A DNA stretch of 64,000 bases from Marsupella aquatica. Lineage: Eukaryota; Marchantiophyta. How positions within the stretch are numbered: the first letter of the stretch is position 1; each line of letters begins with the position of its first letter. Positions 53,571 to 64,000 of this stretch are shown piece by piece. Made by a program: the position numbers and the translations under genes. The stretch covers positions 1,860,001 to 1,924,000 of the forward strand of contig OZ316898.1 in the NCBI GenBank assembly GCA_973895155.1, in the 5' to 3' direction. Under the pieces are notes generated by a model, which saw only the letters and a list, made by a program, of their open reading frames with translations, did no database searches and had not been told where the DNA came from.

Positions 53571-54430
53571 ATTACTAGGCTTTTCTATGCTGGCCCCATG
53601 TTCTTTCCATTGGGCAAAAATCAATTGTTGAAAATGCACAAATTTTATTTATTTAGGATACACTAATTCATGAGTTGAGTGTAGCCACAATTTGCTAAAC
53701 AAAAATTAGTGAGTCACACTAATTACGATGAACAATGTATAGTGAGTAATTAGTGTGAACATGTTTGTTATTACACCCTTCACCCTGATTTAATGTTGCT
53801 ACCTAGTGTAGGCACAGAATTAGTGTTACTAACAATTTAAGAGAACAATAATGCTTTTGGACAGGAATTCATGTGTTATAGGATCTAAGATTGAAGGAGG
53901 GAAAGGGTTGAGGGGAGGAGAAAGGAAAGGGCAAGTATGTAAGTACATAGCTAATTATGCAGGTACATTTACTAGTAAGAGGAAGTACACTGTTTACCAT
54001 ACTTAGTGTACCAAGGAACTACTGTTTAAAGAGTGAGAAATTGGAGCTCAGAAAACACTCAGAACTACTGTTAATATGGACTTTGTGTTGGTAAGACTTT
54101 CTGGTGGGATTCCATTTTTTGCAAGCTACAATTCTTGTAAGTAACACTAACTATAATGGTAAACAATTTATTGTGCAATGCAAGCTTGTACGAGCTACAT
54201 CCGGTAGTGAGGGAAGCAAGGACAATAGGAAAGAGACTCAAAAGAATGGATCCAGGCTTTTCTCCGAATTGAAAAAAGAAGAAGAAGGTACAGGGCAGGG
54301 GGTGGGGGTTACTGTATTTGTTGGGTTTACTGTATTGTGTAGCCTAAGCGTCTGTATTCCCATTTTCCATTTTTATGTTCGTTTTACTCTTTCAGAGAAT
54401 TAGAAACTCTTTTTAAGGCAGGCATCCCCC
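53571..54430. other. intergenic, nothing recognised
   Basis: No gene is supported. The 99-codon frame at 54104-54403 has no recognisable feature. Confidence 0.4.
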
Positions 54431-54433
54431 AGA

Positions 54434-54515
54434 CTTATATAGTAAACCCAACCAATTTAGACTACACAATTAGGCTTATAGAGTAAACCCAACAAATTTA
54501 GGTTACACAATTAGA
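54434..54515. repeat. 40-bp tandem duplication
   Basis: CTTATATAGTAAACCCAACC and CTTATAGAGTAAACCCAACA begin two adjacent units ending in ACACAATTAG. An inverted, partial copy (TTGTTGGGTTTACTGTATTG) lies 110 bp to the left near 54318. Confidence 0.75.
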
Positions 54516-54954
54516 GTTACCAAGACTAATTGTGACAAGCACTGTAGATTGTAAAGGATAAGGAGACCCATAACACGTGGTGCATGCAAAGACGTTCAAT
54601 TGCACCAAGTGTCTAGATTGCAGATAGGTCTATATCAAGTCATATGGTGAAATTGTCTACAACAGTTTCTCTATATCTTATGTACAACTATAATAGACAA
54701 TCTTGTAGATTTTAGTCCTTCACCACTATGAATTGCATTCTGGGTGGGGATCATTCACGGCTGTTAGATCATTTGAGCAAATTTTTGTAATCGCTTGATT
54801 ACTCCTTGCCATCCATCCAGATACCTCCCATGGCCGATGATGCCCTCCTCAATGGCTCTGTGTACCGGTCCGTGATTTAGAGGCCATGAGTACATTAATA
54901 CCTGAGGTACTCGTGAATCTAAATGGCCCTGCTGAAGCCTGACATCCATATCGC

Positions 54955-55205
54955 CATCTTTTTCTCACTTTAACATCATTCTTTATCTCATCACACTATC
55001 TTTTTCCCGTACTTGACATTTTTTCTCATTGGCATCATTTTTTCACTTTGTACAATTTTTTCACCTTGTCATCTTTTCTCTCATTGATATCTTCTCACCT
55101 CGACTTCTTTTCCTTCTTTTCCTCACATCGAGATCTTTTTCTCTCCTCCACATCTCTTCTCACCTTGACATCTTTTGTGGAACGCACATCAAGTTACTAG
55201 AATAT
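54955..55205 (+). repeat. short-period TCACCTTGACATCTTTT-like repeats
   Basis: Loose repeats of a 17-22-bp unit (TCAC-TTGACATC-TTTTTC) run through this stretch and end near a TTGTGGAACGCACA sequence and CTAG (about 55198). The same arrangement recurs at 56880-57813. Confidence 0.55.
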
Positions 55206-55384
55206 GCAATCCCGCTCATTTCTGGGCTTGCTTACAAAAATCTAAAAAGGCGGGAACAAATCTTGATCATCCATTGAAAAGACAATTTTTAATGACCACT
55301 AGATATACCAGAATCATCCATTTGTCTCCCCTCAATTTTATTTCCCATGCAAAGGTACGTAAGGCCAAGGTACTACTTCCAAGG

Positions 55385-56155
55385 CCCGGTTTGATGTGAC
55401 GGGCAACTTGCCGAGTTGCCGGGCACGTAAACTCGGCATTTGCCGGCCTGAAATGCTCTCATTTGACGCATATTCGTCATTATTCCCCGGCCCGACCCGA
55501 CTTCTCCCGGCCTCTTCCCGGACCCGGCCCGGCCCCCCCCCTACCTCTCGTCACCCGGCCCCGGCTTTACGCCCCGGCTTTACATCCCGGCCCGGCCCGG
55601 GTGGAGGAAGGCCCGGGTGGGGGGAGGGAGGAGGCCCGGCCAGGGTGGAGGGGGGCCCGGGTGGGGGGAGGGAGGAGGCCCGGCCCGGGTGGAGGGGGGC
55701 CCGGGTGGGGGGGGCGAGGAGACCGGGTGGGGAGGAGGACGAGGCCCGGGTGGGGGGAGGGAGGAGGGCCGGCCCGGGTGGAGGGAGGCCCGGGTGGGGT
55801 GGAGGTGGGCCCGGGTCGGGCGGGGGTGGGCCGGGCCGGGTGGCTTTAGGGTCCGGGGCGGGGGGGGGGGGGGCGTTAGGGTCCGGGCCGGGAGGGTGAA
55901 GGGTCTGGGCCGGGGGGGGCGTTAGGGTCCGGGCCGGGAGGGTGAAGGGTCTGGGCCGGGGGGGGGGGGGGCGTTAGGGTCCGGGCCCCTCGTGAAGGGT
56001 CCGGGCCGGGGGAAGTTTAGGGTCCGGGGCCGGGAGGGAAGAGGACCGGGAGTACTCAGGCCGGGACCGGATGATGACGACCGGGAGAGACCGGGTGTCA
56101 GCTTGCCGGTTGACGGCCTTAAAATGGCCTATTTGCCGGGCAAGTCCAAACCGGG
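55385..56155. mobile_element. GC-rich inverted-repeat element, copy 2 (771 bp)
   Basis: The element begins CCCGGTTTGATGTGACGGGC and ends, in reverse complement, CCCGGTTTGGACTTGCCCGG. Perfect octamers TTCCAAGG flank it (55377-55384 and 56156-56163). Left and right arms match copy 1 (CATTTGACGCATATTC near the left end). The core has expanded into GGCCCGGGTGGGGGGAGGGA-like minisatellite units (about 55590-55840) and a GTTAGGGTCCGGGCCGGG series (55850-56030). No gene is supported; long frames here are products of the repeat. Confidence 0.88.
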
Positions 56156-56163
56156 TTCCAAGG

Positions 56164-56875
56164 CACACTTGATCATCTAATGTTGACCATTTAATGTTCT
56201 ACACTTGTGGGCAATTGTACTTGAAGGTACAGTAATTATGGGGCTAATTAGAGCGTATTTTTTTTTGTTTCTGATACACTCTCCAGATTATACTACACTA
56301 TGCACCATAAGGATATAGAGAAGTTGGACTCTTGGTTAAGTTGGCCTCTCGGTTGGCCTCAAGGAAAAAGGAAGAGGAGGGGGTGTTGGGGGCAGTATCA
56401 AAAAAACAAGTAAGAAAGGGAAAATTGTAATAAATGGAGTAAAGTAATAAAAGGTGAGGAAAAGATGAGAAGTAAAATAATACGGGGATAGTTTAATATT
56501 TTTTTACACACCAAAAATTGAAATTAAAATTAAAACAAAAACTCTCCCTCTGTGAGACCATGCTTGGTGAGAGCATGGGATGCAAGATTGGTGACCACAA
56601 CCATTTTTAATCAACAAAACTAAATCTTTTACAACCAAGACACATTTTATGCAATGAAACCCTAAATGCAACACATCATTTATAAACACAAGAATTTCTT
56701 TTACATAATGACATTTTTTCTTCATCACCTCTTTTGTTAACAATATTGTTTCCATATGTTTTGTGCATATGATCCTTAGCACAACAATATTTTTAACAAT
56801 GCCATCATTTGCACAACAATTTTTTTGGTGCAATGCAAGGAGAATGAGCTCGCCCAAATTCATTTGCATTGCCTT
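56164..56875. other. intergenic, nothing recognised
   Basis: AT-rich DNA without a supported gene. The 139-codon minus-strand frame at 56504-56923 is low in complexity and has no recognisable domain. Confidence 0.4.
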
Positions 56876-56879
56876 CACA

Positions 56880-57813
56880 TCTTTGTCTCTCCTTAGTTGA
56901 AATTTTTTTCCTCGCCTTGACATCTTTTCCTCACCTCAACATTGTTTCCTCCCTCAACAGACTTTCCTCACCTTGACTTTGCCTTGACATATTTTCCTCA
57001 CCTCAACATTGTTTCCTCCCTCAACATACTTTCATCACCTTGACTTTGCCTTCACATCTTTTCCTTGCCTTGAAATCTTTTGTGCAACGTTCGCCTACAT
57101 TGCTTTGCATCGCCTCGACATCTTTGTGTCACCTTGACATCTTTCCCTCTCCTTGACATTGTTTGCTCCCTGCAACATTTTGTCCTCACCTTGACATTTT
57201 TCCTTCACTTCGATATCTTTTGTGCAACGCACAGACATTAAGGTTTTGCTTCTAGATTCCGAGGAGGGTCTTGCAAGGTTGACCAAAATTTTCATATATG
57301 ATGAAGTTCTTTATTGAACATGAATAAAGTTTGCATGAGCATTGTATTAATGTATTAATGTATTCAACATGTACTCATGTTTGTATTAAGTATCTTATGT
57401 ATTTCATCATGATTACTCTATCCCATGACATCTTTTATCACCTTGACATTTGTGCCTCGCCTAAACATACATTTTTTTATCTCAAAATGTTTCTATCTCT
57501 CCTCATCTTTTCTCTCATGAACATCCTTTGCTCATTTCAACATCTTTTGCTCACCTCACTATTTTTCTCTCTTTGACATATTTTTCTCACATCAACATCT
57601 TTTTAGGACCTTGACATCTTTGTATCACCTTGACATCTTTTTATCACTTGACATCTTATTATCACCTTGACATCTTTGTATCACTCGATATCTTTTTATC
57701 ACCTCAACATTTTTTATCACTTGACATCTTATTATCACCTTGACATCTTTTTATCACTCGACATCTTTTTATCACCTCAACATCTTTCGTGCAACGCACG
57801 GGCATAGGGCTAG
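56880..57813 (+). mobile_element. Helitron-like 3' end with amplified short repeats
   Basis: Repeats of CACCTTGACATCTTTTTAT type (period about 17-22 bp) run up to 57785. Then CGTGC-AAC-GCACG forms a 5-bp-stem hairpin, followed after nine bases by CTAG at 57810-57813 and a T. A hairpin close to a CTRR end is the known 3' signature of Helitrons. A related TTGTGCAACGCACA with CTAG farther downstream occurs near 57210-57255. No helicase and no 5' end were found, so it is at most a non-autonomous fragment. Confidence 0.45.
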
Positions 57814-57842
57814 TGTATCATAATAATAGAGCATTGACTAGC

Positions 57843-57995
57843 ACTTGACTGCACATGATAGAGGGCCATTTAGGGGGGGGGGGCACTTTTGGATTGGGAA
57901 AATCCAATCCACACCACATTGCATTTTCTGACCCCCATCATAATCTTCTGATGCGGAGGCAATTTTCTCACTTTTTAGACTACTTCCTTTGGTGG
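57843..57995 (+). repeat. dispersed repeat, copy 1
   Basis: Shares with 59280-59425 the ordered blocks TGATAGAGGGCCATT, TTGGGAAAATCCA, CCACATTGCATTT, CCCATCA-AATCTTCTG and TTTTCTCACTTTTT. Same orientation, about 80 percent alike by eye. Confidence 0.8.
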
Positions 57996-58133
57996 TTTTG
58001 CTAATGCCCCCAGGGCCATTTCTGGTTTCCCAGTCCCCGTCCCTCACAGTGACCGTGATAGTAAGGCATTTCTTCTTTCTCCACCGTCTCTTGCCATCCT
58101 ACACATTCAATCAACAGGCTCGTCAACAGGATA

Positions 58134-58831
58134 TTAGGTTAAATCTTTGGTAACTCGCCACAAGCAAGCATGAGCTGAATGGACACTGATGCAAAAGCTT
58201 ACTTTGTCTGATCTCAAGTAAACTTCACGATTACAAATATCATTTAAAGCATCTTGGTACCAAAGCAATATTGTTGGCCAGAGGTGTTTTGTAGGGGATT
58301 TACAACACTTCATGAGATTCTTCAGGTGTGCTTCCATACTCTATTCTTGCAGCATGGCTTGCATTTGCCCTTTTGAGTTTGGTGTTTGTCCTCTCTGCGC
58401 CTCTTTTGCTTTTTACTCGGTTGTACTTTGTTTGGCCTTTTTTACTCACATGGTAGTATTCTGCCTTCAGATTCTTCATGGCTTCTGCAAAGTATCTCGT
58501 CCTGTATTCAATCACAAGGTTAGTCAAAAAGTCCTCTTAAAACTGCATACTATTGAACAGCAGCATCGGCAAGAATAACAACTTATGCGTCCCTGGATCT
58601 CTGAACAGTATCATAGGCACGAATAAGAAGGCGTTTCCATGAACCATTTGAACATAATGTGTCGTTCAACTTGTAACTGTAGGCCATTACCAGTGAATCA
58701 GTGACAACGTCATCGAGTAGTTCTGTGAGGACTCTGAATCTTGCGTCATTCGTCCCCCTCGGTCTACAGACTTGGAAATGGTCTGCTCGATGACGTTTCC
58801 ACTCCACTCCACTTTCGGTTGGGCACTCCAC
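58134..58831 (-). other. possible exon-bearing stretch, not recognised
   Basis: Minus-strand frames at 58831-58583 and 58527-58300 have protein-like composition, for example LTELLDDVVTDSLVMAYSYK. I do not recognise a family and no consistent splice model could be made. It may be a decayed gene or chance. Confidence 0.2.
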
Positions 58832-59279
58832 TCAGCTTTATCCCTCAGGTCATCATTGGCCAACCCTCAAATTTGCACTAAGAATATGGCAATGGAACAG
58901 TGTTGGAAGCAATCAATCCTGTTGGTGTCCAAACTTGAAATCCAAAACAAAAATCACAACTTACAAAATCAATCAATTTGGTTTGAAAACAAATGCAATC
59001 AAAGTGCAGACAGAAAGCTAGAGAGTCTGGATGCTGGTTGTTCCTCTTCCTAGATGGACTACATGCTCGCTAAACTTTCATGGCCGTGGGGTCTTCCCCC
59101 ATTGTCTGGATTTCCCTCTCCATCCTTGTTGCCAAATCCTCAATTGGAGCCGTAACCATGAGCTCAAAGTGCCCCTAAGGGTGCCTTTACATGAGGAGTG
59201 GGTAGGGTCACTACATATTTTATCACAGCCATCAAATCTCACCCATAGACTTTGCTAGATATCCTGTAATTTCAATGAA

Positions 59280-59425
59280 CATGATAGAGGGCCATTATTT
59301 TAGGGTGGCTACTTTTGGGTTGGGAAAATCCAGTCCACCCCACATTGCATTTCATGAGTCCCATCAAAATCTTCTGTTGCTGGACCATTTTCCTCACTTT
59401 TTGGACAATTTCCTTGGTGGATATG
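59280..59425 (+). repeat. dispersed repeat, copy 2
   Basis: Second copy of the repeat described at 57843-57995. Neither copy shows a clear target duplication. Confidence 0.8.
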
Positions 59426-60200
59426 ATCCAAGACATATAATCCACATTAATGTAACCTGCATCAAAATATAGCTTAAGTGTCCATCAAAAAGGAATGATT
59501 GAAAATGTTTGAAGACCATTTGATATCTACATTAACTTCATTAATGTGGATTATATATTTTGTATCTATCATTCCCTTCTATTTCTGTTCACGCGATCAG
59601 CTGAAACTCTAGCAATTTCGGATAGCTCAGCAAGAACATGAAGATTGTGTAACACGTGAAGATACAGTGTCCTGTCACAACAAACTCTTCAAGTTCCTCG
59701 AACTTAATAAGGATTTTTCTACATTACCTTCACGCCTATTGCAATGCTATAGGCAAGTTCTCTCACCATGGAGATAGAACTTGATGTTTCCGTTATTGTT
59801 TTGTGCATTTGAGCATGGTCTACCACGAGGTCTGCCACTCCAAGCTGTCTCAGGAGATGGAGGGCACCTTCAGAATGGGATTCTCCTGGCTAGCGCCCAC
59901 TTTTCATGCCGCTGCAGAAGATGTAGGAAGTCCGAGATTCGGCTTCCAGTGTCCACTTTTCATCCTGTCTCCTTGCTTCTTCACGAATTGTGGCTTCTCT
60001 CTGAAACTCAAGGACAATTTGGGTTGGTTGACAGAATTATGGCATCTAAGTACTTTTTGACAATGCTAGAGGGACTACCATTTTCAACAAATTTTGCTCA
60101 AAACTAGATTTTCTGTCAACGAACTATCTGAATACAAGACATTTGCATGCCACTACCGGTATGTCGGCCAAAATGCTCTTGATGAGATCTCTCAGGCCAG
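59426..60200. other. intergenic or decayed 3' part of the hydrolase-like gene
   Basis: No convincing coding region. Minus-strand frames around 60100-59790 could be remnants of the downstream exons of the gene at 60.2-60.9 kb, but similarity is too weak to claim. Confidence 0.3.
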
Positions 60201-60232
60201 AGAAACTTCTGGTATTTTTTGTCATTGGTTAA

Positions 60233-60908
60233 TTAGGTTTTCTCATCACGCAACCAGGTTTCCGGCCATATAGAAGAGCCATCTCCAGATTTCCAAGTGG
60301 ACAAATGTATGTCTGCAGCTAGAGTCCTTAACTTGAAGCCCGTGGAAAAACAGAATCTGCACCGTGGGTGTATTGGGCGGCTTGTGCAGCTCGTACAAAG
60401 AGTCGTTCTTGACCTGAAAATGAAAAGTTGGAGCAGTAGATCGCATTTCTGAATTAGAGATGTGACTCGGGGTGGAAACAACGCAAATATCATGTTTCTA
60501 CTTTGGTTTCTAGGAATATGGAGTGGAATGAAATGAACGATTGCTAACTCATTCACAGTTTGCGATAAAGGGAACACCAGAGTTTTCATGTGAAGTAGGT
60601 ACCTTAAGAGGATCGACGGTGACATGTGAAGGCCCTGATGGTCAGGGATAACTAATACAAGACGTCCCCGTTGGATTCGTTTCAATGGTGACTTTTGAGG
60701 GCCCTGATGGCTGGAGAGAACTAAGAGAAGCCATCCGCCCTGGATTCCTTTGATAAAAAGTATATATCCAATAGAACAATACTAGGGGTAAAATGCAAGC
60801 GCTACCCAGGAAGTAGAAATAAAATCTTGATAGCTCCGTTGCTACGTCTCTGGCAGCCAGAACTAAACAAATTGCAAGAACCACCCCAATACGTTTGAGA
60901 AGATCCAT
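60233..60908 (-). pseudogene. membrane-anchored alpha/beta-hydrolase-like (SERAC1-type) gene, damaged
   Basis: From ATG at 60908 the first exon encodes a membrane segment (IGVVLAICLVLAA and SACILPLVLFYWIY) and then a repeated phrase, PSGPSKVTIE and PSGPSHVTVD, separated by an in-frame TGA. It ends in AAG before GTACCT near 60598. After an acceptor (TTTTCAG, near 60417) the next exon encodes YELHKPPNTPTVQILFFHGLQ, and with a one-base shift HLSTWKSGDGSSIWPETWL. The phrase LYxPPxxPxxxIxFxHGLQ...TWxSxDGxxxWPxxWL is that of plant SERAC1-like esterase domains. Stop and frameshift suggest a pseudogene, unless the exon model is wrong. The family call rests on memory of the motif only. Confidence 0.45.
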
Positions 60909-61004
60909 GCTACGACTGGAGGCCTTAAAGCTTGACTGCGAAGATCCAAAAAAGCGATTTCCCGATTTATTCCACCGTTGGGGAAGCTGGATCTGATCAC
61001 ACAC

Positions 61005-61960
61005 TTGATAGAATTAATACACCGAAGAGAGATTCATCCGACGAGTGCGTTGTGGCAAGGGTTAGAACTGACTGACCTAACTCTTCTCTGCTAGGCCATG
61101 GAGAAGCCAATCTCAAATTGAAGGGTGAGCTACGGGCGCTGTCCATAACTGAAGTGAGTATCTAAATTTTGAAGCTGGTGAATCCAGCTTTCATATTTTG
61201 CCTTATTCATAATTTTTGTTTCATGTATTTTTATTTCAATGTGCCTTATCAAGGTGCATTCTTTCTATCATACATTCTTTGTATTATATATTTTAATTAA
61301 TTTTTGTACCCCATTAATTTTTGGTATCTTTGAACAGTTCTCTTAATTTTTAATCTTTATTATCTCTTTGAACTAATAACTCTAATTTCTATCACAAAAA
61401 TGATTTTTCTAAGTAAAGTGAACACATGGTGTGTTAAGTTCCCATGCCTTTTTTTCCTAACTTTATGGTTTTTATTGAATTGAGCCTTATTAATAAGGCA
61501 CATTGAATTAATAAGTACATACATCTTAGCACTTATTGTACTTTTCATTGATCATTGTACTTTCATTAGTCATTCACTATGTGTTTTTGCATGTGACTGT
61601 TCTTTGCATGTGCTCTACTTATATTATTTTTTACCTCCCCTCACACTTAATATGTATTCTAGTTCTACTCTTTTGTTTTATCCCGTTACAAGACAAAATA
61701 TCAAGCATGGTCGAGAATGCATCCATAACTAAATTATTTACTGTAGAGGCGCAAGAGAGCTCAGTCTAAAGTTTCCTAGCACAGTAGAGTGGAGCTAGCA
61801 CGAAATTGATGATTGCGTTGTTGCCTGCCGTCCTGCAATGTCGATGACGATTGCAGTGTAGAAGGCAACAAAGTCATTGTCTAAATTACCTTTGCAGCCA
61901 AAACAAGAAATTGATGGTTCCTTTCCTGTTCGGTGGGCAGCTATGGGACGATAATAATAT
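61005..61960. other. AT-rich intergenic DNA
   Basis: No gene, RNA or repeat is recognised. CTTATT-rich stretches near 61200-61500 are low in complexity. Confidence 0.4.
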
Positions 61961-61961
61961 G

Positions 61962-62102
61962 AAAGAAAGAATCAGTTCTCGACTGTGTAATCCACTCGAC
62001 TTGAGCCTTCGAACACCTGACTAAAGAAAGAATCAAGTTCTCGACTGTGTAATCCACTCGACTTGAGCCTTCGAACACCTGACCAGTGAGGTGTTCGAAG
62101 GC
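61962..62102. repeat. 61-bp tandem duplication followed by a 13-bp-stem hairpin
   Basis: AAAGAAAGAATCA(A)GTTCTC begins copies at 61962 and 62023, both ending GAACACCTGAC. The second copy's GCCTTCGAACACC (62067-62079) is followed after ten bases by its perfect reverse complement (62090-62102). Confidence 0.9.
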
Positions 62103-64000
62103 ATCAAGTCCTTCCAAGCTGGCTTGCTGCCCTCGGTCATCGGCCTTCGATTACAAGAATGGTGTTCTCTCAACCTTGGATTCGGGGGTGCGACAGTCGT
62201 TTCCTTCAAGCGTTCTAGAGCTTCAGACTGATATCCTATAGCATGCGAACTGTTGAATGGTCCCGTTTTGCTGAGCTTGCTGTCAAAACAACTCTTTGAT
62301 GGAATCAAATTATCAATTCTCAAGGCAACGCACCGTATCGACAATCGACAGCGTTTGGCACCCGTTCCAAGGCCAGTGCGCTCCATGAACTCTGGTATGT
62401 ACTCTGAATCTCGTCATAGGTTCACGCATGCACCCAATGATAGTTGCAGGACCGAGTGACCGATCTACACCATACGGTCAAATGGTTTTGCACTATTGTC
62501 GTGTCGTTTCTTGTGGCAATCAATGCAGGAGCTGGTGTGACCTGAGTGTGGCAGTTATCGTCTTTCAGCGGATATGCGGATAACAGCCTGCGAGACTAGT
62601 CTAGTCTAGTCTGGTCATACAACTTTAGCGATTATAAAAAGAAGCAGCAAATTTACTGAAAGAGTATACAGACTGAAAGAAGAGTTACAATGAATTTGCA
62701 GATGTATACTAAGTGAAGACTCCAGACAGACCTTAGGATATCAATAAGGAAATTCTTTCTGGTTTGGTTAATTTGTTATCTGTCAATGTGTAAGTCAGTG
62801 TACTGTACGTCCAATGTCACTGGCATACAGCTGTGATGTTTTAGGTGGCAAATTTTAGCCAAAATTTCACTTCCTTCAACTACTGGCTGATAATTAAACT
62901 AAGCAAAAGAATTTAGCCGAAATGTGGACAGTAAACCCAGCATGCAACTTTGTCCATGGTCCTCAACTGACAAACCTCCATGGAGTGCGCTGCACCTGAA
63001 TTTGTCCTTATAATATTGTTTCCATGTTCTGTTGAAAAATTACTTGTACATTCCATACCTCAGGCGCTACATGGTTTTCAGTTCACCCACGTATCACTCT
63101 GTGTGTTTGATTTATAATATTTGATATCTTCATGGTCATTGGAAATAAAGCAAATGATTGAAGACACTTTCAAACTTTGTGAGTTAATGGATTGACCGTT
63201 AGAGAACATGCTGGGAAAATTTGTACATTCAAGGAGATCCAAAAATGTTTGCGAACAAATGGTAAGACCACTGTAAGGAGTAGACTGAAATACATGTAGT
63301 GTCTGACTAAAATACCTATAGAATAAGCAATATTACTCACATCATTTTGACACTGCTTTATATGTGGTTAATCCACGTGACCTGTTCAAGTACTGTACTA
63401 ATTGTTCTTTAACATTTATCGTAGTCCAAATGTGTTTTTGTTGGAGTTCACCCTTTTGTATTTTCGGTGAATTTTAACTCATATCCCTCTAAATTTAAAA
63501 TAAAGCCGCATTTTCTTTAACTGTGTACCTTTACTCTATCCCACTAGGGAGATTATAAAAGTTTTCTCAATTTTTTTTCTGTTTTTTCAGGTTGCATTTG
63601 TCTCCTTTTTTATGTTTGTTATTTGTCCTCGTTCTACCTCTTTTGGTTTTTGAATTGTACTTTGTTTCTTCTACTTTTGTATAAACTAAGGTACTTTTCT
63701 TCCCTGAGCATAGTACATCATAGCAATTGAGCAAATTACAAACCATATCCAATTTAACTGTGCGGCCCAGTCTGACTACTTGGGGACTGGTAACCCTAAT
63801 TAATTCAGGTAGGGATTTTTTCCATCCATACCCATCTGGGAACACTTGATTTCAATAAATGTAAAGCCTGCACCTAATACTCTGAAAGTCAATCCTAAAC
63901 TATAATACAAGGTTGCGCCACTTTTTAGAGTGGTCGTCATTCAAATTTACAGGGCATAAAAATTAAAAAAAGTAATAAAGTAAATTCAAAAGTAAATAAT
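62103..64000. other. intergenic to the right edge, nothing recognised
   Basis: The largest frames (62033-62386 minus; 62253-62459 plus; 63567-63845 minus) lack known domains. The last one is lysine-rich and lies over a T-rich stretch resembling 58390-58450. Confidence 0.4.

Noticed and set aside
55396-55925. 167- and 128-codon frames in the G-rich region
   Set aside because: Low-complexity Gly/Pro/Arg translations of minisatellite units, not genes.
57838-58047. Dispersed repeat copies at 57.84 and 59.28 kb as LTRs of one element
   Set aside because: They are only about 80 percent alike, lack TG...CA ends and target duplications, and enclose no retroelement proteins.
1-64000. CRISPR arrays, tRNA and rRNA genes
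   Set aside because: No regularly spaced repeats with unique spacers were seen, and no tRNA or rRNA sequence was recognised; the tRNA-like match at 26778 is a retrotransposon primer-binding site.

Overview
This is nuclear DNA of a land plant, probably a seedless one (bryophyte, lycophyte or fern; the species cannot be named). Three observations support this. The left edge carries the first exon of a CYP73 cinnamate 4-hydroxylase, the entry enzyme of the phenylpropanoid pathway. A complete seven-exon plant proteasome beta-5 gene lies near the middle. The remainder is mostly plant-type transposons, several nested inside each other.

Layout. 0.2-1.1 kb: cinnamate 4-hydroxylase exon 1 (minus strand, running off the left edge). 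1.1-2.6 kb: upstream region with minisatellites. 2.6-10.9 kb: one degenerate non-LTR retrotransposon with an N-terminal zinc finger, reverse transcriptase and C-terminal CCHC plus restriction-like endonuclease. It is split exactly in two by a 4,175-bp insertion (4972-9146, duplicating CCATG) that carries one intact 617-codon reading frame I do not recognise. 10.9-22.7 kb: repeat-rich intergenic DNA with a solo LTR (target duplication AATAA), a second copy of the non-LTR element (17.0-18.9 kb), a 297-bp inverted-repeat element with 8-bp target duplication, and local tandem repeats. 22.8-25.4 kb: proteasome beta-5 gene, minus strand, all splice sites readable. 25.7-53.6 kb: a stack of insertions in a roughly 150-bp satellite array. 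53.6-64 kb: satellite remainder, a GC-rich inverted-repeat element with 8-bp duplication (55.4-56.2 kb), Helitron-like 3' ends with amplified short repeats, a dispersed repeat pair, and a damaged alpha/beta-hydrolase-like gene (60.2-61.0 kb).

The 26-53 kb stack can be peeled layer by layer from its target-site duplications. A solo LTR (AGAAC) is interrupted by a Copia retrotransposon (AGGTG). The Copia element is interrupted by a 19,365-bp CACTA transposon (AGC) inside its integrase, by a 296-bp element (TTGGTCTG) inside its reverse transcriptase, and by a 297-bp element (CTACGGCT) before its 3' LTR. Removing each insert together with one duplication brings the Copia frame back into register at both coding interruptions.

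The CACTA element is the most unusual cargo. Besides its two usual genes (Tnp2 transposase and a Transposase_24-type protein) it holds a BRCT-like gene, a multi-PHD gene resembling the plant silencing regulator EDM2, and a ribosomal protein eL20 fragment that seems to keep an intron. Several frames in the stack are closed by stops explainable as one C-to-T or G-to-A change, as expected of long methylation. Only the proteasome gene looks like an intact host gene; the C4H exon also appears intact as far as it is visible.
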